Shown: positions 45,231 to 55,543, numbered from the stretch's first letter. The stretch is DNA of 64,000 bases from Pseudomonas mucoides (GCF_015461845.1 NZ_JACOPW010000001.1:1686757-1750756), one strand, 5' to 3'. Notes: a model not told the origin generated them from the sequence alone. Made by a program: numbers and translations.

Positions 45231-47497
45231 GCCCGTGCTCCACCGATGAGCTCAGCCACCGCATCAAGCAGGGCATCGTCATGAAAACTGGCTTTGGCTA
45301 GATAATAGTCGGCCCCGGCGTCCAGTCCACGACGGCGATCCTCTTCACGATCCTTGTACGACACCACCATCACCGGCAGCGATTGCAGGCGGTTGTCGCG
45401 GCGCAACAATGACACCAATTCGATGCCATCCATGCGCGGCATATCAATGTCGGTGATCAGCAGATCGAAATCCTCCGAACGCAGGGCGTTCCAGCCATCC
45501 ATACCATCAACGGCCACCGCCACCTCGTAGCCGCGATTGAGCAGCAGTTTGCGTTGTAACTCGCGAACCGTCAGTGAGTCGTCGACCACCAGAATCCGCT
45601 TGCGCGCCGCCTCGACCGCTTGATTGCTGTGGCGGGCAATGCGTTCCAGGCGCCCGGTATCGAGCAACTTATCAACCGAGCGCAGCATGTCTTCGACGTC
45701 GACGATCAGCACCACCGAACCGTCGTCGAGCAACGCCCCGGCGGAGATGTCCTGCACCTTGCCCAGTCGCTCGTCCAGCGGCAATACCACTAACGTCCTC
45801 TCGCCGATAAAACGCTCGACCGCTACGCCGTAAATCGCTTCGCGCTCGCGGATGACCACGACCTTGAGGGTTTGCTGACTGTTCGGGTTGATCGGGCGCT
45901 GCAACAGTTGACTGGCCGCCACCAACCCGACATGCCGCCCTTCGTGCCAGAAGTGCTGCCGGCCTTCGACCTGCACAATGTCTTCCGGCTCGAGGTCGCA
46001 CATGCGTTCGATGTGGGCTAGCGGAAACGCATAAGCCTCGCCTCCGACCTCCACCACCAGGCTGCGGACCACCGACAACGTCAGCGGCACTTCGAGGTGG
46101 AAACGACTGCCCTCGCCCGCCGTCTGCTCCAGCACCACCGCACCGCGCAACTGGCGGACCATGTGCTGCACCGCATCCAGTCCCACGCCGCGCCCGGACA
46201 CTTCGGTCACCGTGTCGCGCAGACTGAAACCGGGCAAGAATAAAAACGTCAGCAGCTCTTCTTCACTGAGTTGAGCGGCGGTTTGCGCTGGGGATAACTG
46301 CCGCTCGATGACCGCGCGACGGACCTTTTCCAGATCAACACCATGGCCGTCATCACTCAATTCCAACACCAGCAGTCCGGCTTGATGGGAGGCGCGCAGA
46401 CGAATCACACCTTCCGCCGGTTTACCGGCCAGCAGCCGCTGTTCCGGGGACTCGATGCCGTGATCCACAGCATTGCGCAGCAAGTGCGTCAGTGGCGCTT
46501 CGAGTTTTTCCAGGACGTCGCGGTCGACCTGGGTTTTCTCGCCCTCGATCTCCAGACGAACCTGTTTGCCCAGGTCCCGGCCCAAATCGCGAACCATGCG
46601 TACCTGCCCGGTCAACACATCGGCAAATGGGCGCATGCGACAGGCCAGCGCCGTGTCGTACAACACCTGTGCGCGTTGACTGGCCTGCCAGGCAAATTCA
46701 TCCAGCTCGGCGTTTTTCTCGTTCAGCAGTTGCTGGGATTCCGCCAGCAACCGCCGTGCATCTGCGAGTGCTTCCTGGGCTTCCAGACTCAAGGCGTGAT
46801 CCTTGAGATGGACGTTGAGGTTTTCCAGGGCCCGCAGACCGTTATTCTGCATGCGCTTGAGGCGCTGCATAGTCGCCAGGTGCGGCTTGAGGCGCTGGGT
46901 TTCCACCAGGGATTTGCTCGACAGGTCGAGCAGGCTGTTCAAGCGTTCGGCCGTCACGCGCAGCACGCGCTCACCGTTTTCGGTGGTGCGCTTGGTCTTT
47001 TGGGGAGCATCAACTGGCGCGGCAGGCGGCGGCTCAACCACCGGCACCGGCAGCTCGACGCGTGGTTGTTCGGATTGACGCCCGGCGATCAGCGGCGCGG
47101 CGTGCGCCAGCGGATCGAGTAACTGCGTCATCAACCCCACATACGTTTCGATATCCGATGGCGTCACGCTGTTGTTGGGTGTGGCGATGCGCATCAGCAG
47201 GTCGGTGCCTTGCAACAACGCATCAATGTGCTCGGGACTCAGGTACAGGCGCCCTTCCTGAGCACTGACCAGACAGTCTTCCATCACATGGGCAACGTTG
47301 ACCCCGGCGTCGACACCAACGATCCGCGCCGCACCCTTGAGCGAATGCGCCGCGCGCATGCAGGATTCGAGTTGATCGGCCTGGGTCGGATTGCGCTCCA
47401 ATGCCAGCAGGCCTGCGCTCAGGACCTGGGTCTGGGCTTCGGCTTCCAGGCTGAACAGCTCCAGCAACGAGGCGTCGCGCATTTGCTCGGGGGTCAT
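45227..47497 (-). CDS. wspE: WspE, hybrid CheA-like histidine kinase
   Basis: This 756-aa protein has HPt (His51 in 'AAHSLKGAARI'), a dimerisation segment, a HATPase domain with 'LLRNAVDHGIESPEQRL' (N box) and 'VSGRGVGLDAVQ' (G box), a CheW-like domain and a C-terminal receiver ('DLLITDIDMPRMDG'). It phosphorylates WspR and WspF. It overlaps wspD and wspF by 4 bases each. Confidence 0.95.
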   Translation of the reverse strand: MTPEQMRDASLLELFSLEAEAQTQVLSAGLLALERNPTQADQLESCMRAAHSLKGAARIVGVDAGVNVAHVMEDCLVSAQEGRLYLSPEHIDALLQGTDLLMRIATPNNSVTPSDIETYVGLMTQLLDPLAHAAPLIAGRQSEQPRVELPVPVVEPPPAAPVDAPQKTKRTTENGERVLRVTAERLNSLLDLSSKSLVETQRLKPHLATMQRLKRMQNNGLRALENLNVHLKDHALSLEAQEALADARRLLAESQQLLNEKNAELDEFAWQASQRAQVLYDTALACRMRPFADVLTGQVRMVRDLGRDLGKQVRLEIEGEKTQVDRDVLEKLEAPLTHLLRNAVDHGIESPEQRLLAGKPAEGVIRLRASHQAGLLVLELSDDGHGVDLEKVRRAVIERQLSPAQTAAQLSEEELLTFLFLPGFSLRDTVTEVSGRGVGLDAVQHMVRQLRGAVVLEQTAGEGSRFHLEVPLTLSVVRSLVVEVGGEAYAFPLAHIERMCDLEPEDIVQVEGRQHFWHEGRHVGLVAASQLLQRPINPNSQQTLKVVVIREREAIYGVAVERFIGERTLVVLPLDERLGKVQDISAGALLDDGSVVLIVDVEDMLRSVDKLLDTGRLERIARHSNQAVEAARKRILVVDDSLTVRELQRKLLLNRGYEVAVAVDGMDGWNALRSEDFDLLITDIDMPRMDGIELVSLLRRDNRLQSLPVMVVSYKDREEDRRRGLDAGADYYLAKASFHDDALLDAVAELIGGARA

Positions 47498-48177
47498 GCG
47501 AGGCTCCGGGTCACAGCAGACAGCAATTGTTCTTCATCCAGCCAACGCAAGCTACGACCTTTGAAGGGCAACACGCCGCGGGTGTACTTGCCGCTCGCCT
47601 GAGTGCCGGATTGTGAGACAGTCTCGAGAATGCGCTCGTCGATGGCATGAATCCCGTCGACCTCGTCCACCGGCACTACCACCGGCCCGCCATGGGCGGC
47701 GATGATCAACATGCGCGGCATGACCCTCGCGCTGGAAGCCACGTTGTGGGTGGCGTCGAGCCCGAGCAATTCCACCAGCGACAGGCACGCGACCAATGCG
47801 CCGCGCACATTCGCCACGCCGAGCAAGGCCCGGGAACGCTGATGCGGCAAGGAATGAATGGCTTGCAACGGCGCCACTTCCATAAGGCTGCGAGTGGCCA
47901 GCGCCAGCCATTCTTCGCCGAGTCGAAACATCAGCAGCGATCGGGTTTTTATGTCCGATTCGACCGTCGCCGAGTGTTGCACGCGGTCGTCCTGCTGCAA
48001 CGCATAGCGATCAAGCAAACGCGTGGCGGCGGCGGAGTACACCGCGCAGTTGCGGCAGTGAATGTGTTCGGCCAACAGCGGGCAGGACTTGTCACCGTGA
48101 ATACCGATGCGGTTCCAGCAATCGTCAATGGCTTGGGCATCTTCATGGGTGACGTTCAAGGTGTCGGAGGCGCTCAT
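47494..48177 (-). CDS. wspD: WspD, CheW-like scaffold
   Basis: This 227-aa coupling protein has an extra N-terminal segment with three Cys and His ('CPLLAEHIHCRNCAVY', about 31-46), suggestive of a metal or redox site, before the CheW domain ('FRLGEEWLALATRSLMEV', 'VANVRGALVACLSL'). It links WspA to WspE with WspB. Two CheW proteins are normal for Wsp systems. Confidence 0.93.
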   Translation of the reverse strand: MSASDTLNVTHEDAQAIDDCWNRIGIHGDKSCPLLAEHIHCRNCAVYSAAATRLLDRYALQQDDRVQHSATVESDIKTRSLLMFRLGEEWLALATRSLMEVAPLQAIHSLPHQRSRALLGVANVRGALVACLSLVELLGLDATHNVASSARVMPRMLIIAAHGGPVVVPVDEVDGIHAIDERILETVSQSGTQASGKYTRGVLPFKGRSLRWLDEEQLLSAVTRSLA

Positions 48178-49436
48178 CGTTTACGCTCACTGTCGGCGCG
48201 CCCGCTGCGGGCGGCGCGGTCCTGCAATCGTCTGGCACCCGCCGCATCGCCCTGGGATTGCAGCAAGGCTGCCAGGTGCATCAACGCGTCGGGATGTTGC
48301 GGTTCAAGGTACAACGCCTTGCGATAAAAACCTTGGGCTTCGAGGGCATTGCCACTGACATCGCTGAGCAGTCCCAGCCAGTAAAACACCTGGGCGACCG
48401 GTTCGTGACTGCGTAAATACTGTTCGCACGCGATGCGCGCTTCAACACTTTTGCCTTCGTTGGCCAGCACGGCGATGTTCGCGAGCAACGCGGTGGCGTC
48501 CGAGGCTTTCGCCGTGACCGGGGGCGGAGTGAGGGTGGCGAACGGTCGATTGCGCACCGGTGGCGGAGGCACGCTGCGCGCTGATTGTCGCACCGGCAAC
48601 GGGGCCGGCACGAACAGGGGAAACGGTTCTGGCTCCGGCACACGCTGACGGCTGAACGCAAACGACTGCGCAATGCCAATCGAACGCATGCCAAAACGCC
48701 CGAGCAAACCGCCCTCGGCCGGGCCGATAAACAGCACGCCGTCGACATGGGTCAGGCGCTTGAGCACCTCGAATACCTGCTGCTGAGTCGGCTGGTCGAA
48801 ATAGATCAGCAAGTTGCGGCAGAACACAAAGTCATACGGCGGCTCGCTGGCCAGCAACGCCGGATCGAGCAGGTTGCCGACCTGCAAGCGCACCTGCTCA
48901 AGCACGCGATCACTGAGGCGATAGACGTCGCGTTCGGCGCTGAAATGCCGGTCACGAAAGGCAATGTCCTGACCGCGAAACGAGTTTTTGCCGTACAACG
49001 CACGCCGGGCTTTTTCCACCGACAGCGGGCTGACGTCCATACCTTCCACCTTGAACTGATGGGGCTTGAGTCCGGCATCGAGCAAGGCCATGGCGATGGA
49101 ATAGGGTTCTTCGCCGGTTGAGCACGGCAGGCTGAGAATCCGCAGCGCGCGCATATTGTTGATCTCGGCCAGGCGTTTGCTGGCCAGTTTCGCCAGCGTC
49201 GCGAACGATTCCGGGTAACGAAAAAACCAGGTCTCGGGCACGATCACCGCTTCGATCAGCGCCTGCTGTTCATCCTGCGACCCTTGCAGCGTGTGCCAAT
49301 ACTCGTCAGCCGTCAGCGCACGGGAGGCAATGCTGCGCTGACGCACTGCGCGCTCAATGATCGCCGGGCCGACCGACGTCACGTCGAGGCCGATACGCTC
49401 CTTGAGGAAATCGAAAAATCGTTGATCGCTGCTCAT
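48174..49436 (-). CDS. wspC: WspC, CheR-like methyltransferase with TPR tail
   Basis: This 420-aa protein has a SAM-dependent CheR domain in residues 1-270 ('RILSLPCSTGEEPYSIAM' SAM loop, 'YDFVFCRNLLIYFD'). A Pro-rich linker follows ('PEPFPLFVPAPLPV'), then TPR-like helices near 325-400 ('VFYWLGLLSDVSGNALEAQGFYRKAL'). It methylates WspA. Confidence 0.95.
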   Translation of the reverse strand: MSSDQRFFDFLKERIGLDVTSVGPAIIERAVRQRSIASRALTADEYWHTLQGSQDEQQALIEAVIVPETWFFRYPESFATLAKLASKRLAEINNMRALRILSLPCSTGEEPYSIAMALLDAGLKPHQFKVEGMDVSPLSVEKARRALYGKNSFRGQDIAFRDRHFSAERDVYRLSDRVLEQVRLQVGNLLDPALLASEPPYDFVFCRNLLIYFDQPTQQQVFEVLKRLTHVDGVLFIGPAEGGLLGRFGMRSIGIAQSFAFSRQRVPEPEPFPLFVPAPLPVRQSARSVPPPPVRNRPFATLTPPPVTAKASDATALLANIAVLANEGKSVEARIACEQYLRSHEPVAQVFYWLGLLSDVSGNALEAQGFYRKALYLEPQHPDALMHLAALLQSQGDAAGARRLQDRAARSGRADSERKR

Positions 49437-49969
49437 GGCCGCTCCTCAAGCAGCGCCGGATCGAGAGGCGGCGACGGGAACAACAGCGCGCGAACTTGAT
49501 CATCGAGTAAATCGGCAACCCGCACCCATTGCAGCAAACCTTGCGCATCTTCGCGTACCGGCCCGAGGTAAGGCGCCTGGCGATTGTCCAGGCCATAGGG
49601 CTTGAAGTCCGCCGGGTTGCAACGCAGCGTGTCAGTCGCCTGCTCCAGAATCAGCCCCAGCCATTGCGTCGGGGTTGATTCATGTGGGCGGTAATTGACC
49701 AGCACCAGCCGCGTGCTGGTGCGGGCCTGCGCCGGTTGCCCGAACGTCAGCGCACTGAGGTCGATCACCGGCACCACCGCGCCACGATAGGCAAACACCC
49801 CGGCGACCCAATGCGGTGCCTGGGCAATCGGTTTCAACGGCAGTCGCGGCAGCACTTCCGCCACTTCGATGGCCTGCAAGGCAAAGCGCTCGCTGCCGAT
49901 GCGAAACACCAGGTACAACGATTGCTTGACCGGCACTCCGGCGCCGCGTTTAGCCGCGAGTTCGCTCAT
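49433..49969 (-). CDS. wspB: WspB, CheW-like scaffold
   Basis: A 178-aa CheW domain ('LVFRIGSERFALQAIEVAEVL', 'WVAGVFAYRGAVVPVIDLSAL'). It starts one base into the wspA stop (TGATG) and overlaps wspC by 4 bases. Confidence 0.93.
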   Translation of the reverse strand: MSELAAKRGAGVPVKQSLYLVFRIGSERFALQAIEVAEVLPRLPLKPIAQAPHWVAGVFAYRGAVVPVIDLSALTFGQPAQARTSTRLVLVNYRPHESTPTQWLGLILEQATDTLRCNPADFKPYGLDNRQAPYLGPVREDAQGLLQWVRVADLLDDQVRALLFPSPPLDPALLEERP

Positions 49970-51591
49970 CAGACTTTGAATCGCGAAACGCCGCTGCGCA
50001 GGCCGACGGCCACCTGGCTCAGTTCGTCGATGGCAAAACTGGCCTGGCGCAACGACTCGACAGTCTGGCTGCTGGCATCACCCAACTGCACCAGCGCGTG
50101 GTTGATCTGTTCGGCGCCGGTGGCCTGGGCCTGCATGCCTTCGTTGACCATCAACACCCGCGGCGCCAGCGCCTGAACCTGGTGGATGATCTGCGACAGC
50201 TGCTCGCCGACCTGCTGCACTTCGGACATGCCACGGCGCACTTCTTCGGAGAATTTATCCATGCCCATGACCCCGGCTGATACCGCCGACTGGATCTCGC
50301 GCACCATTTGCTCGATGTCGTAAGTGGCCACGGCAGTCTGGTCCGCCAGACGCCGCACTTCAGTGGCTACCACGGCAAAACCGCGCCCGTATTCACCGGC
50401 CTTCTCGGCCTCGATGGCGGCGTTCAGCGACAACAGGTTGGTCTGGTCGGCAACTTTGACGATGGTCACCACCACCTGATTAATGTTGCCGGCCTTCTCG
50501 TTGAGGATCGCCAGTTTGGCGTTGACCAGATCGGCCGCGCCCATCACCGAGTGCATGGTGTCCTCCATGCGCGCCAGGCCTTGCTGCCCGGAACCGGCAA
50601 GCACCGAGGCCTGGTCGGCCGCGGTGGACACTTCGGTCATGGTGCGCACCAGATCACGGGAGGTCGCGGCGATTTCACGGGAGGTCGCGCCGATTTCCGT
50701 GGTGGTGGCGGCGGTTTCGGTGGCGGTGGCTTGTTGCTGCTTGGACGTGGCGGCGATCTCGGTGACCGAGGTGGTGACTTGTACCGATGAGCGCTGGGCC
50801 TGAGACACCAGCGACGTCAGCTCGGTCATCATGTCGTTGAAGCCGGTTTCCACCGCGCCGAATTCGTCCTTGCGCTCCAGGTTCAAACGACCGCTGAGGT
50901 CACCGGTGCGCATGATTTCGAGGATTTCCACGATCCGGTTCATCGGCGCCATGATCGCGCGCATCAGCAACAAACCGCAGAAACCGGCAGCCAATACCGC
51001 CACCAGCAGGGAAATACCCATGCTGATTTTTGCCTCAAGCACGGCATCGTCGATGGCGGCTATGTCGTTATCGGCCACGGTTTTGTTTTCGCGGATGATG
51101 TCATTGAGTTTCATCCGGCCGGCGGTCCACGCTGGGGTCAGCTGTTCGTTGAACAGCTTGATGGCGTCGGCTTCCTGATTGTTCTTATGCAGGTCGAGCA
51201 CCTTCATCAGGATCTTCTGAAAATCCTCATGCAGTTTTTCGAAGGCCGCGATTTCGACCTTGTCCTCTTCCGTTGTGACCGTGGCACGGTAGTTATTGAT
51301 CTGCTCCACCAGTCGCGCCTCGAACGCCTGGAAATCGGCGGCGTCCTCGGCACTGATGCCCTGACCTTCCTTGAGGCCGAGCATTTCCTGGGTCCGAAGG
51401 AAACTGTCGACCCAGGCGCTGCGAATCATCGAGCTGAAATACACCCCCGGCAACGCGTCATCGCGAACGCTTTGTTCACTGGCTTCGATCTTCAACAGCC
51501 GCGAATACGAGACGACCACCATCAACAGCATGATGGCGATGATCACCGCAAAACTCGCCAAGATGCGTTGGCGCAACGTCCAGTTCTTCAC
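49969..51591 (-). CDS. wspA: WspA, membrane chemoreceptor-like protein
   Basis: This 540-aa MCP has TM1 (about 10-30), a four-helix-bundle periplasmic domain, TM2 (about 185-208, 'GISLLVAVLAAGFCGLLLM'), HAMP and a signalling hairpin ending in 'NLLSLNAAIEAEKAGEYGRGFAVVATEVRRLAD' (read in parts). The start is GTG 51591, with 'gagga' 7 bases upstream and a length close to P. aeruginosa WspA; a TTG at 51615 is less likely. It senses surface contact or envelope stress and feeds WspE. Confidence 0.95.
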   Translation of the reverse strand: MKNWTLRQRILASFAVIIAIMLLMVVVSYSRLLKIEASEQSVRDDALPGVYFSSMIRSAWVDSFLRTQEMLGLKEGQGISAEDAADFQAFEARLVEQINNYRATVTTEEDKVEIAAFEKLHEDFQKILMKVLDLHKNNQEADAIKLFNEQLTPAWTAGRMKLNDIIRENKTVADNDIAAIDDAVLEAKISMGISLLVAVLAAGFCGLLLMRAIMAPMNRIVEILEIMRTGDLSGRLNLERKDEFGAVETGFNDMMTELTSLVSQAQRSSVQVTTSVTEIAATSKQQQATATETAATTTEIGATSREIAATSRDLVRTMTEVSTAADQASVLAGSGQQGLARMEDTMHSVMGAADLVNAKLAILNEKAGNINQVVVTIVKVADQTNLLSLNAAIEAEKAGEYGRGFAVVATEVRRLADQTAVATYDIEQMVREIQSAVSAGVMGMDKFSEEVRRGMSEVQQVGEQLSQIIHQVQALAPRVLMVNEGMQAQATGAEQINHALVQLGDASSQTVESLRQASFAIDELSQVAVGLRSGVSRFKV

Positions 51592-51958
51592 AGTCAGTCC
51601 TCGGGGGTCGTTCAAGTGCTGCGGAGTATAGCCGAGGGTGTTTCATTTATAAGACTAGGGACGCCAATTCTCGCCCTGGGTGGAGACCGTGGGATGACTG
51701 TGGGATCGGGAGAGGGTGTCGGTGGAGGATCGGAAGAAATGGGTCGTGGATGCGCCTGAGGGTGATGGGGTGAGGCTGAAGGCGTCTTCACGGGCAAGCA
51801 CGGCTCCCACATTGAACCAAGTTGTCCGAATGGACGCGGTCCAATGCAAAAGCGCGCCTGCTCGCAAAGAGCGATGGCGGGGTTTAAGCGACTGATCAGT
51901 TCCCAAGAATAGACAATCAGCCATCTTATTAATGTGCGCGTACTTGCCTACAGGGTTA
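51592..51958. other. Intergenic region upstream of wspA
   Basis: This 367-base gap should contain the wsp promoter, but I cannot pinpoint one. It includes a degenerate REP-like piece ('cgggcaagcacggctcccac', about 51791) and a partner 'cgcgcctgctcgc' at about 51854. No gene is supported. Confidence 0.5.
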
Positions 51959-54628
51959 CTAGACCTGAATAGCCGTGATAGATGTTTTGGATTTATAGGC
52001 AATATAGAGGCGGGAACCATCAGGACTACACCCTAGGGCACAGGGATCACCCTGGACCGGGAACGTCTTGACCTCCTTAAGGCTTAAGGAATCGAGAACC
52101 GTTACGGTTCCTTCACTGGCAAAAAAGAGTAGCCGCCCATCCGGACTCAAGGTAATCAGGCCCGGTTTCAAAACGTCGACCGACTGGATAGTGAGCAATG
52201 TTTCGGGGTTAATAACTCTGATCCTTGGGGAAGACCTATCATCGGCGTAAAGACGTTTACCGTCCGGACTTATTGCAATTGTATTTGCGTTCCAGCCTTG
52301 CGAGACGACTTTGACTAACGTGTCATTACTTGTATCAATGCTATATAGAGACCCACCAGCGAAAGTAAATATACGTCGACCGTCGGAACTCAGAATAATT
52401 GGACCACTGCTGCTCGGGCCTGGAATATCCTTTTCACGCTTAAACACGATATCGGTCTTTCTCAACCCTTGTTGACTTGTCACATAGGCATGAGCACCCT
52501 CCCGATCAAAGACACATCCCCCCGAGTTATAAGTATTCGTTGGAATCAGCACCTGCGTTCCAGTCGACAAATCATAAACTGTACGACTATAGCTGTGAGT
52601 GCTGCTTATAAAGACCTGATTGCTATCAAGTCCGATCGCAAAGTTAAAGGCGTTCAAACGCGCCACAGACTTGTCGGACATCTGCAAGGTCTCTGCATCG
52701 ATAATTGCCAAACTGCCATTATCATTAGCGGGTTTCATCACGCATATCTTGGTCCCATCCGGGCTTACCATAAGCGTATGGTACCCATGACCAATATAAG
52801 TGTGTGGAACAAAGCCAAGATCTACTTCTCCAATCGCCCCTCTGGCCGTCACATTTAACTTCGCAATCACAGTTTTACCATTATATTCAGCCGTGATTGT
52901 GTAATTGGTGGCTGGCGCATCCGGCCCAGTCACCCCCCGGATGACCAACTCACCAAGTAAACTCGTCTTAAACTCACGCCGCCCTGTCGTGCCGTCCGAG
53001 TATCTGAAAATGCCCGGAATAGTCACATGCACCGACGCCTCTCTGATGAAATTGCCCGTTTCGTCAACCAGTTTCAACGATATGTCGGTCAGGCGACCCA
53101 AGGGCGCAACGCGATAAGGTGCATTAATGAACTCCAGGATGGCTTTCATCCCGGCGGTGACTAGCGTGTAGTAGGTCAGCGTGAACGTCCTGATCGTGTC
53201 TACGTTTTCATTGGGGTAGAAGTCCACGCGCAGCCGCGCCCTCAACTGATGACCCGGCTTGAACAGCTCCAGCTCTTTACGTGGCACCACACCGTTTAGC
53301 CCGTTGTGGACCTCTTCCGGCGTCAAGGTTTTTCCCACAGCAATGGGGACAGTCTTGGGGTTGTCATCCATGCCAGTGCCCAAGACATGCAGCCAGTATT
53401 TTTGCCCCACTCCAATAAATGGCCAAGGTGCGCAGACGATCTTTGCATCGCCTGTAAACGCCCGCAGATCCACAGCGTTCGTCCCATAAGCCTCAACAAT
53501 TTCCGGCTTGGGAAAATTCGTATCCGTCACATTGACGCTTTCGATTATAAGGGTCAGCGGCTCGGACCCGGTCTCCACGCCACCACTCAACAGAGTCCAC
53601 GTGAACACCACCTCCCGGCCTGCGTTCGCCAGAATGAACGCCGGGGTCAGCTGGAAATTGGCGCGGAAGTTGGCATTGAACGCCACAAAGTTGAATACCG
53701 GTGTTCCTGCTCCCGCAGCTCCGCCCTTCACCACCAGTTTGGCTCTATCGCCGGGTTTGAAGCCTTTGGTCCAATCCACCCGGACCACGAAACCCGCGGT
53801 GTGCTTGCCGGGAAAGATCACATTGCCTGCCAGCGCTGGCACAAAAGGCGCAGGTGGGAGTTCAACTTTGGGCGTCAGGTCGACCTTGATCGAGAGGGCC
53901 GGCGATGGCAGTGAGTTTTGGGTACTGTTTCCCAGTTGGTCCTTGACCGTATAAAAAATCTTGAAGGTCAGGCTGTTGCCGCCGCCAATGAAAGCGGCTT
54001 TAGGCAGCAAGATGTCGAACCCGCCACCGATATCGCCCGCCGTCACAATGTGATTGAACGGAAATCCGTTGCAGTTTACGGTCACCACGTCGTGCAATTT
54101 GGCAAACGCGTAAGAGACGGTAAGCGGGACGCCTCGCTCGGCCGCTACCAGGTCGACACCGCTTTGTTTGACGTCCTCAGGCAGATCAATATCCAGCCCT
54201 TCGTGTATGTCTTGGTCGTCGACTATCGGGTCCAGACCACCTGGGCGGTCCCTGCTGTACAGCACCCACAGATTGGGCGACGGCTCATCGCTGCCACCGA
54301 TACGCTTGGCTACATAATTGAAATATTGCAGGCCATTGCGAAGCAGAGCCCTGGACACTTCGAACGTGGTGCGTTTTGTGACCGGATCGACCGTCACAGG
54401 GGCGTCGATGGGCGTGACACTGCCGTTGAGATGGAGTACCACAGAATCCGCCCCCGGAGATGGCGGATCCACAACCACTTTCAGATGCCCGCCCCCTGTA
54501 AGCCTCAAAGGAACCCCTAACAGCGGCACTCCTGCAGTGGGGTCTTCGCTTTTGACGTCCGGCGTTGCATCGACAATGTAAGGGGGTGACAGCGCCAGGG
54601 TCTTGGAATCATTTGAAAGATCGGTCAT
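51959..54628 (-). CDS. Large protein with Ig-like region and C-terminal beta-propeller
   Basis: This 889-aa protein has no signal peptide or TM segment. Residues 1 to ~640 look like several beta-sandwich modules ('LTGGGHLKVVVDPP', 'SLKLVDETGNFIREASVHVTIPG'). Residues ~645-889 contain six SPDG-type propeller repeats ('MVSPDGTKICV', 'LSSDGRRIFTF', 'ISPDGKRLYAD', 'LSPDGRLLFFA', 'CSPDGSRLYIA'), as in YVTN/lactonase-like propellers. The start is ATG 54628 with 'aaggag' 8 bases upstream. The propeller part is clearly AT-richer than the surroundings, suggesting transfer. The function is unknown; export, if any, is non-Sec. Confidence 0.75.
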   Translation of the reverse strand: MTDLSNDSKTLALSPPYIVDATPDVKSEDPTAGVPLLGVPLRLTGGGHLKVVVDPPSPGADSVVLHLNGSVTPIDAPVTVDPVTKRTTFEVSRALLRNGLQYFNYVAKRIGGSDEPSPNLWVLYSRDRPGGLDPIVDDQDIHEGLDIDLPEDVKQSGVDLVAAERGVPLTVSYAFAKLHDVVTVNCNGFPFNHIVTAGDIGGGFDILLPKAAFIGGGNSLTFKIFYTVKDQLGNSTQNSLPSPALSIKVDLTPKVELPPAPFVPALAGNVIFPGKHTAGFVVRVDWTKGFKPGDRAKLVVKGGAAGAGTPVFNFVAFNANFRANFQLTPAFILANAGREVVFTWTLLSGGVETGSEPLTLIIESVNVTDTNFPKPEIVEAYGTNAVDLRAFTGDAKIVCAPWPFIGVGQKYWLHVLGTGMDDNPKTVPIAVGKTLTPEEVHNGLNGVVPRKELELFKPGHQLRARLRVDFYPNENVDTIRTFTLTYYTLVTAGMKAILEFINAPYRVAPLGRLTDISLKLVDETGNFIREASVHVTIPGIFRYSDGTTGRREFKTSLLGELVIRGVTGPDAPATNYTITAEYNGKTVIAKLNVTARGAIGEVDLGFVPHTYIGHGYHTLMVSPDGTKICVMKPANDNGSLAIIDAETLQMSDKSVARLNAFNFAIGLDSNQVFISSTHSYSRTVYDLSTGTQVLIPTNTYNSGGCVFDREGAHAYVTSQQGLRKTDIVFKREKDIPGPSSSGPIILSSDGRRIFTFAGGSLYSIDTSNDTLVKVVSQGWNANTIAISPDGKRLYADDRSSPRIRVINPETLLTIQSVDVLKPGLITLSPDGRLLFFASEGTVTVLDSLSLKEVKTFPVQGDPCALGCSPDGSRLYIAYKSKTSITAIQV

Positions 54629-54859
54629 CACACACGCTCCTTGTCGCGCCGCGAGAGAGCGGCGTAGGTAGCGGTATCAAATGCCTTAAATGATTTTCCA
54701 GCTACTGTCAGAATTAACAGGTACGTGGTGTTTTAAGACGAGCGGCACTGACTGAGTTATTCGTCTCATCCCCCCCACAAGCGATAAAACCCGCCCCACT
54801 TTTGCAAGAGCGGCGGATTATGAATAGGTAGTAGAGGCCGTTTCGAGAACCTTCGTCGG

Positions 54860-55543
54860 CTACATCGATGCCTGTCTCACCTGCCTCTCCAACTCCGCCT
54901 TCAACCCCGGTTCCAGCTTCAATTGCCGCGCCAACTCATCGAGGTAGGATTTCTCCATGAAGTTCTGCTCATCCACCAGCATCACGCTGGCGATATACAT
55001 TTCGGCGGCCATTTCCGGGGTGCACGCAGCACGGGCGACGTCGGACGGGTCGAGCGGCTTGTTCAGTTCGGCGTGCAGCCAGTGCTGCAATTCTTGATCG
55101 TTGTCGAGTTTGGTGAATTCGCCTTCAATCAACGCACGTTCGCGCTCATCGATGTGGCCGTCGGCTTTGGCGGCGGCCACCAAGGCTTTGAGAATCGCCT
55201 GGCTGTGTAACTCGACCTGCGCCGCAGGCAAGCGGTCCAGGGTTTGCGGTTCGCTCTGCGAGGCAGTGCCTTGTTGGGCCTGCCAGTTGCCGAACGCCTT
55301 GTAGGCAATCACACCCAGTGCGGCGAGGCCACCATAGGTCAGCACCTTGCCGCCAACACGGCGGCCCGTTTTGCTGCCGAGCAACAGCCCCATGGCACCC
55401 GCCGCTATCGCACCGCCGCTGGCGCCCGAGAGCAAACCACCGAGCCCACCGCTGGACGCCTTGTTCTGATTGCCTCCAGCCTTGTTCTTCACCAGATCCT
55501 GACCGGACTTGAGCAGTTGATCGAGCAAACCACGGGTATTCAT
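54860..55543 (-). CDS. TerB-like / DUF533 inner-membrane protein
   Basis: This 227-aa protein begins 'MNTRGLLDQLLKSGQDLVKN'. It has a Gly/Ala-rich hydrophobic segment ('GGLLSGASGGAIAAGAMGLLLGSK') and a helical TerB/DUF533 domain ('AAKADGHIDERERALIEGEF', 'PEMAAEMYIASVMLVDEQNFMEKSYLDELA', read in parts). E. coli YebE is the closest known type. The function is unknown. The start is ATG 55543; the frame stays open to 55678. Confidence 0.85.
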   Translation of the reverse strand: MNTRGLLDQLLKSGQDLVKNKAGGNQNKASSGGLGGLLSGASGGAIAAGAMGLLLGSKTGRRVGGKVLTYGGLAALGVIAYKAFGNWQAQQGTASQSEPQTLDRLPAAQVELHSQAILKALVAAAKADGHIDERERALIEGEFTKLDNDQELQHWLHAELNKPLDPSDVARAACTPEMAAEMYIASVMLVDEQNFMEKSYLDELARQLKLEPGLKAELERQVRQASM

